Below are positions 24,186 through 30,292 of a stretch of 30,292 nt of DNA, in pieces (position 1 is the stretch's first letter; every line of letters begins with the position of its first letter). The notes beneath the pieces are model-generated. The model saw only the letters and a list, made by a program, of their open reading frames with translations. It was not told the origin of the DNA and did no database searches. Source of the DNA: Oppiella nova (lineage: Eukaryota > Arthropoda > Arachnida > Sarcoptiformes > Oppiidae); NCBI GenBank assembly GCA_905397405.1, contig CAJPVJ010000254.1, positions 1 through 30,292 on the forward strand. Direction: 5' to 3'. A program made the position numbers and the translations under genes.

Positions 24186-24733
24186 AAAACTGGTAACAGT
24201 TGTGATGTTGGCGTTCATCAGTCCATTGCCAGCGCACTAACGGCTATAGTCTATAGATTAGTACCAAATTCCAGATCACTCCCTGATTTTGGGCTAACTT
24301 TTATATATACGTTATGCGAGTGTTGTGTGTGAAATGAATTCAGATTTACCTCATTTAACATTTTCGAGTGGTTTAACAACTCTAAACACAAAAACTTTTT
24401 CTTGACTCTCAAACAAACTCTTGGAAAAAAGTTTATTCTCTCTTTTGCTTTTCATTATACTCTCTACGGAACGTATGGAAAGGAACTCATAAAATAAAGG
24501 CTTTTCACCAGTATTTTAGTGACTATTTTGCTTTTTAAAAAAGGCGATTCGAGTGCACACACAAAAAATAATTGATTATAATTTTCTATTGTTAGGTCCC
24601 ACCAACAAAAAAATCTGTTCCATATTTATATATAGATATATTTAGCACAAAAAAAAGTAATTTCCAATAATTGGCTCTTAGAATATGTGCTGACGCACTC
24701 CCCTATTATCGCTCAGGGAGTTTGCGAGAGTGA

Positions 24734-24736
<3 letters not shown>

Positions 24737-24787
<51 letters not shown>
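24737..24787 (+). repeat. Compound (TG)n-(GA)n microsatellite
   Basis: A TG/GT run passes directly into a GA run ending at 24787. The GA part is the left edge of duplicated copy 1. Confidence 0.9.
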
Positions 24788-24788
<1 letters not shown>

Positions 24789-24941
24789 TGTTTTCAAAAG
24801 GTCTTTATTTTTCTCGCTCGCCATCCATTCAATTGTGAATTACGTTATAATCACACGAATAGGGAAAAACATCTTTGAAAGAACTTAACGAGACTTTGAA
24901 TGTATAATAAAATTCCGGTTAACTTATTATGGAATTCCTGT

Positions 24942-24981
<40 letters not shown>

Positions 24982-25120
24982 ATTACTCTATTCTGTATTC
25001 AAAGAGTTTTCAAGTTTTCAACAGAAAAATAAAATATTTTTAACGAAATGTGTGTTTTTTTAAGTTATTTGATGTGTGGCTAGAAGTGTGTGTAAAAAGT
25101 TTTTCCTGAAGTATTCAACT
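24766..25120 (+). repeat. Direct repeat, copy 1
   Basis: Starts in a GA tract and then runs actgttttcaaaagg... to ...gtattcaact at 25120. It is nearly identical to 25346-25688. Differences seen are one T-run indel, one G/A change (tttgaaagaac against tttgaaaaaac), GA length 35 against 23 at the internal tract, and two short A/T-run changes. Confidence 0.95.
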
Positions 25121-25246
25121 TTTTGAAGTTTCTGTACAACTAATATATCTATCAGTCTTTCAAATAAAACAAAACTTTAACAAACAATCAGTCGTATGTC
25201 AAGTAGGGAAAAAAGTTGTGTATTTTAAGTAGAAAAATTGCTTTTA
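25120..25246 (+). repeat. 127-nt segment complementary, without reversal, to 25689-25815
   Basis: Base i equals the Watson-Crick complement of base i+569 for every position from 25120 to 25246; I checked this in blocks of ten. Example: ttttgaagtt at 25121 against aaaacttcaa at 25690. Identity fails at 25247/25816. It begins exactly where direct identity between the two copies ends. It is not an inverted repeat. Confidence 0.95.
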
Positions 25247-25247
25247 A

Positions 25248-25326
25248 CAATTATACATACATCACAAATTTGGCTCTTAATTTACTGCTGTAGTTATTTT
25301 CTTGACGTTTAAATTACACTTAAAAA

Positions 25327-25367
<41 letters not shown>
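25248..25367 (+). repeat. Inverted repeat, left arm
   Basis: 82 bp (25248-25329) plus the adjoining GA tract form a perfect reverse complement of 28102-27983. The arms are about 2.6 kb apart. It starts two bases after the non-reversed-complement segment. Confidence 0.95.
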
Positions 25368-25372
<5 letters not shown>

Positions 25373-25688
25373 TTCAAAAGGTCTTTATTTTCTCGCTCGC
25401 CATCCATTCAATTGTGAATTACGTTATAATCACACGAATAGGGAAAAACATCTTTGAAAAAACTTAACGAGACTTTGAATGTATAATAAAATTCCGGTTA
25501 ACTTATTATGGAATTCCTGTCGAGAGAGAGAGAGAGAGAGAGAGTTTTATTACTCTATTCTGTATTCAAAGAGTTTTCAAGTTTTCAACAGAAAAATAAA
25601 ATATTTTTAACGAAATGTGTGTATTTTTTTAAGTTATTTGATGTGTGGCTAGAAGTGTGTGTAAAAGTTTTTCCTGAAGTATTCAACT
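25346..25688 (+). repeat. Direct repeat, copy 2
   Basis: Second copy of 24766-25120, offset 580 at its left end and 568 at its right end because of tract-length differences. It ends in gtattcaact at 25688. Confidence 0.95.
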
Positions 25689-25815
25689 AAAAACTTCAAA
25701 GACATGTTGATTATATAGATAGTCAGAAAGTTTATTTTGTTTTGAAATTGTTTGTTAGTCAGCATACAGTTCATCCCTTTTTTCAACACATAAAATTCAT
25801 CTTTTTAACGAAAAT
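25689..25815 (+). repeat. Partner of the non-reversed complement repeat
   Basis: Base-wise complement of 25120-25246 in the same 5'-3' direction. After 25815 the sequence (actcaaaataaag...) is unrelated to copy 1. Confidence 0.95.
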
Positions 25816-26257
25816 ACTCAAAATAAAGTTTAGTTTATTTATAATTAGCATAAATATAAAAAACTGTCAGACGGTCTGACACAACGCCAGTGCCAGTCAT
25901 TAACGAGGGGCTGACTGTATTGAGTGGACCCAAATGTGTTTGAAACATTGGATACAAGTATTTGGCTTAATATGTATAGTAATGTTCATCCAGCGCCTGG
26001 TCTTTCTTATGGTTCCCGTTCAAAATAATGGCTTAATTAATCAACAAACACATGAAATTCTATACCAGTCCACAATTTATATAAATAATGCTTTGCTTTT
26101 CTAGTTTTTAACAATCTGTATACAACTGTAGCGGTCTCTCTCTCTCTCTCGTGTTATCAAACAAATGTTTGAAAGCAATCAGTGTTTCAATGCTTGACGA
26201 GAAGCATAAAAATAATTTAAAATAAATTGAATTCAAGTTTTTCTTATACGACTTGAG

Positions 26258-26296
<39 letters not shown>

Positions 26297-27168
26297 GTCT
26301 ACAGTATATGTCACAACACAAGTAATTGGTTTCTAAAATATATAATTGAATCTAATTTTTCTATTTATAATTAAGTCGAATAATGTTTAATTTCCTGAAT
26401 TTAATGCAAACTTATATATATTTAATACCTATGTATGGAAATCAATAGCAATTTATATTAAACGAAATGGCATTGCGTTACAATCAAAACCAATCAGTGC
26501 TAAGGAATCACTTGAAATGCTATTCAATTAATTTCTATGAATTTTACGCTAAATTTAGTTTTGATTCTTTAAAAAACATTTTCTATTACAAGGAAAATAA
26601 TACATCAAAAAATGGTAATACAAATCACTACTTATTTTGCATATAATGATAATAATAAATCAAATGTACAATGAATTTCCTGATTAAACATTTAAACTAC
26701 ATTTTTTGTGATGAATTATTTTATAATACCATTCATCCCCTTAAAAAGAGTGCATATAATAAATACTGCGATAGATATAAGACTCATGAATGAGGTCTGG
26801 GTTACGGCTGAGTGAAGTGATGGGCACTTGGATTCAAAAATCGTCATAATATACCTCTAAAACACTAATAACTAGTTTTGTCACTCAATACGATCGCCGA
26901 AGTCAACTATTTTTATTATATTCATAGCGAGAGCTAAAAGGGGAACAGATTTCCAATGTTTTGGGTTTCAATGTATACACGAGAATGAAGTGAACACAGA
27001 AGTGGATTGAAATTCACTTTGTGTTCAGAACTCCGTTTGGTTCACAAAAAGTTTTATGAATGAAAAATACTTCATCCCCTCCCTCTCTCCCCGAAGCACA
27101 CACACACACCATACTACTTGTCCTCATATTATACTGTAGTAGAAATATTTCTGGAGCACAGGTATGCC

Positions 27169-27978
27169 ATGGAAAATAGACCTGTGAGAGGCACAGGTCC
27201 TACGTTCCCTCAACACCTGGCTGTTGGCACCGGACGACTCTCTCGACGTCGTAAGTCGTCGTGAGTGAGCCATACGAGCCGTGCATACGAGGAACGCGAA
27301 CATTAAGAAGGAGGAAAGGGATCTATTATAGTGTATGTGGTGTACGGCTAACGACACGCACACAAAGAAAGAGCACAATATATTGTAAGTGTAAGGAAAA
27401 GCAGCTAAAATTTATACCAATTTTCAACACAAAAATATTCTTAAAAGACATAAAATAAGAATAAGAGGCGATAGAGAGAGAGAGAGAGAGAGAGGTCAGG
27501 AGCAGCAAAGGTAGGGACAGGCACATAGAAATACGTTTAAAACCGCTGAAAAGCAGTGGAGAAATATATAGAAAGTAAGTGAATGTGGAGTTTGTATTGT
27601 GTTGTAATGCATGACCAGTCAAGGAGTCACTCAAAAGAAATACTCTTATATTCTGTGTGTTGTGTGAGAGTAGAGACGATTCACTACTACTTCAACGGAA
27701 GACGACTATTATTACGATTACTCCGAAAAAAGTAAGAAAATATCAGCAAATATAGTGCGGAGAATAAAAATAGAGTAAAGCTTAGGAACCCATAAAAAAT
27801 TCATTATTATATGTGTGTATAAAAACGGGACTCATTTTGCACTGAAATTAATGACAAACACAGCATAAAGAGATTGAATAAGAATTTTGTGATTCTCACG
27901 GATTTATATTATAGTTGATGTTCACTACTTTTCAGTATTGTCTACAATGTATTACTACATCGGTTTCGCTTTTATGTC

Positions 27979-28023
<45 letters not shown>

Positions 28024-28865
28024 TTTTTAAGTGTAATTTAAACGTCAAGAAAATAACTACAGCAGTAAATTAAGAGCCAAATTTGTGATGTATGTATAAT
28101 TGCATCATAAGTCTCATCAGAAAAGTGAACTTTTTAAGAGAAAATTATTTTCTTAAACCAGATATAACTCTAAAATTAAGTGCTATTATATGATAATTTT
28201 GAATATTTTTTGTATAATATGAGAAAAAGTTATTCTTTATTTAAATTGTTTTTTGTGAACTGAAGTAAACTTTTGTTTTATTGAATATACATTCTTAGCG
28301 TGTATGGCAAACGAAAACAATTATACAAAAAAATATTTTGCATAATAATAGCCTAATAATAGACTAAATGCCTAAAGAAATGAGAAATTCCTGAACAATG
28401 TTCAGACAAATTGAAAAATTAGGTTTGTTTTCATTATTAGTAATATATTTGTCTATTAGTTCACAATAGAGTCCAATGAAGTGAGTGCTGAGATTGCGAT
28501 AGAGTCTATCGGATAGACTCACACAGATTGCCAAACATACACACAATCACTATTCTACTACCGGCGCACTGGGAGTAACAGGTGGTCGACGACAGGGCAG
28601 AATAGGTAGAAATTATATGCTGTCCTCCACACAAAAAATAGAGTGAGGGCTGAGAGGCCCACAGCATAGACCGACAGGAATTAGAGGGATAGGGATCATA
28701 GAAATGAGTGGGAATGTTGTGATTCTGAAAGTTTTTGGCGATAGGTCTCCACACAAATACTACTAACATATAGTTTTTGGGAGAGAGAGAGAGAGAGAGA
28801 GACCAAGAGGAGGCCTAATGAGCAGTGAATTGCAGGAATTGCTTCCTCCGCACACTTCCGTTAAG
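27169..28865 (+). CDS. Tentative unidentified gene, three 5' coding exons, incomplete
   Basis: Not recognised. Proposed exons are 27169-27260 (ATG in GCCATGG, donor gtgagt), 27676-27731 (acceptor gtagag, donor gtaaga) and 28810-28865 (acceptor caagag, donor gtgaga). Junction phases are 2 then 1, and the frame stays open for 68 codons to a phase-0 exit. The product begins MENRPVRGTGPTFPQ, has a basic RRRKSSR stretch (kinase-site-like), an acidic, Tyr-rich STEDDYYYDYSEK, then ELQELLPPHTSVK. The first exon is a GC-rich island in AT-rich DNA, and a TACTAAC branch-site consensus lies at 28761-28767. Weak points: both acceptors have poor pyrimidine tracts, the third follows a GA run, and no family match comes to mind. 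An upstream exon at 22213-22271 would also join in phase through an acceptor at 27161. Later exons would lie past the window, or weakly at 30030-30080. Confidence 0.4.
27983..28102 (+). repeat. Inverted repeat, right arm
   Basis: CT tract 27983-28020 plus 28021-28102, reverse complement of 25248-25367 with no mismatch in the non-microsatellite 82 bp. It would lie in an intron of the tentative gene. Confidence 0.95.
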
Positions 28866-29219
28866 GTGAGAGCGCCGGCAGTTTACATATACATATATAT
28901 GATCTCTCGAGTTAATGGAGAGTAAAAGAAAAGTCTGTATATTAAAGGAGAGAGAGAGAGAAACGCCAAAAAAGATTTACAAACAAATCTTTTAAACATA
29001 TTATAGCAGTCATTAGTGGCTCAGGTATTCAACTGACGGTGAGGTGAGGGCGAGTGGTAATGAAACAAAAGGATATAACAAACCACTGTTCCACTCGTGG
29101 CTATGGCTGTGGGCATGGGATTGGCCAACAATTTTACAAAAAATAAATGCTTATCGATGTAAATAATTTATAAATATAAATGAATGAATGAAAATGAATT
29201 CTTTGCTGCAGCTCTCTCT

Positions 29220-29252
<33 letters not shown>

Positions 29253-29662
29253 AAAATAAAGCAGATGCACAGAAAATAACACAAAATTGTTGTGTAGTTT
29301 ACGTATGTTTTATGTTTTTATTTTCAACTTTCGATTATATACTACAAGGAGTGCTAAACACTGTTTTTGTGTAAAACATGTAAAAAAAAGTTGACCAATA
29401 CTTGTATGTAAAGCAGAGATATCCAGGAGATTAAGACCAGTGAAGCAGAGAATGTGTTATGTTTTTGTGTGCGAATAGTTTTGGTCCAGATTTTCGTTAC
29501 ATCTGTCTCTTGTTTTACGCCACAGAATATTCTGGGCATTAGTTGGTGAAGAGTTTGAGCCATAGATTAACTTTTGACAAAAAAGCTGAACCCAAATGGT
29601 TTGTGTAAAACATACCACTGGTATGTAATGACCAGTACTGAGGACAGGGATAGGGATTGAAG

Positions 29663-29696
<34 letters not shown>

Positions 29697-30292
29697 ACAG
29701 GCATCAGAAGGATAGGATTGCATACATGTTGACTCTTGTCATCCAAAATATATTTCTAAACAGAAAATGCATTTTTCGAGTAAACAATTTAAAGAAAAAA
29801 CAACACAAACGCACCGGTCGTTTGGAGGAAAAAAATCTCAATCGTCTTCTAAAAAAAGTAATCACAACTAAAAAGACATTGTTTTGTGTGCTATTGCTGT
29901 GAGTATATACCGAAACATTCATTTTCCCATGCGTTCAAGCGTTTACCCTTAGTTTGTGTTGAGGTTTTTCGGGGAGGTTAGGGAGGTTTGTGCACTTTAT
30001 ACCACCAGACACTGTATGTTGTATAACAGACAAACCCAACCATCCAAGACAACCACTATTGTACTTCAACTGAATCTCAGGTTTTCTTTATCTTAGACTA
30101 CAATATTAGATATGCATCGAAATACACAATAGTGTCTATTAAATAGAGTTTGTTTTTAATTGTGAACTATTTTTCTTATTTAGTATTTAACTCTTATTTT
30201 CTTTATATCCTTTCGAAACCACTGTAATTATAAATGAATTTATTATATTTTGCATTACTATTAAAAATTATTATGGCTTTGAATATGGTTTC
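28866..30292. other. Right-end AT-rich region
   Basis: GA/CT tracts at 28948-28961, 29212-29252 and 29665-29695. A mildly GC-rich patch lies at 29085-29130 (ccactcgtggctatggctg) with no splice acceptor beside it. No open frame looks coding. Confidence 0.5.

Larger units (their letters stand above)
22170..27168. other. 5-kb AT-rich region right of syntaxin 16
   Basis: The first 100 bp should carry the syntaxin 16 promoter and 5' UTR. A plus-strand frame at 22213-22271 (MSSVGVGDDRTLHSQYGIR, donor gtgagt) is coding-like but starts only 43 bp from the opposing syntaxin ATG. The rest is repeat-rich. GA tracts: 23796-23850 (one short interruption), 24152-24183, 24766-24787, 24943-24977, 25330-25367, 25522-25544 and 26260-26295. 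A CT tract lies at 26135-26150. The duplicated mosaic 24766-25815 is listed separately. No recognisable gene found. Confidence 0.5.

Noticed and set aside
24766-25815. CRISPR array or transposon with terminal repeats
   Set aside because: Only two copies, no regular spacers, no transposase or target-site duplication, and a eukaryotic setting.
16188-29723. Many frames rich in (LS)n or (RE)n
   Set aside because: Translations of CT/GA microsatellites, with no flanking conserved sequence.
1-30292. tRNA or rRNA genes
   Set aside because: I looked for A/B-box-like pairs and rRNA-like conserved blocks and saw none I could defend by eye.

Overview
The window looks like nuclear DNA of an arthropod. 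The five recognised genes are metazoan, have short introns with ordinary GT..AG ends, and are moderately GC-rich islands in very AT-rich flanks full of (GA)n/(CT)n microsatellites. Gene content, a dpp ligand close to vertebrate BMP2/4 and many introns of 65-170 nt would suit an acariform mite, but the species assignment is inference.

Layout from left to right: (1) mRpS12 (+, 233-918), a mitochondrial ribosomal protein whose presequence is on a separate first exon. (2) BTBD9 (-, 1503-4194), three coding exons, convergent with mRpS12. (3) SCFD1/Sly1 (+, 4808-7973), five coding exons, head-to-head with BTBD9 across a 613-bp shared promoter region. (4) dpp/BMP2-4 (-, 9602-13488), two coding exons around a 1.9-kb intron, convergent with SCFD1. 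(5) A 7.4-kb gene-poor stretch upstream of dpp with scattered GC-elevated islands, some carrying splice-like signals; these could be dpp enhancers, 5' non-coding exons or small genes. (6) Syntaxin 16 (-, 20939-22169), three coding exons. (7) An 8-kb AT-rich, repeat-laden right end. Here I can build one tentative, unidentified plus-strand gene (27169-28865 and perhaps beyond) from three phase-compatible exons.

The genes do not form a pathway. They are housekeeping genes (mitochondrial translation, ER-Golgi fusion, TGN/endosome fusion), a BTB adaptor and a developmental morphogen.

The strangest signal is a repeat mosaic at 24766-25815. A roughly 350-bp segment is duplicated in direct orientation 568-580 bp away. 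Exactly where that direct identity stops, the next 127 bases of copy 1 (25120-25246) equal the base-by-base complement, NOT the reverse complement, of 25689-25815, with no mismatch or gap. Two bases further on, 25248-25367 is a true inverted repeat of 27983-28102. Antiparallel copying cannot produce a non-reversed complement, so this is either a data or assembly artefact or something without precedent.
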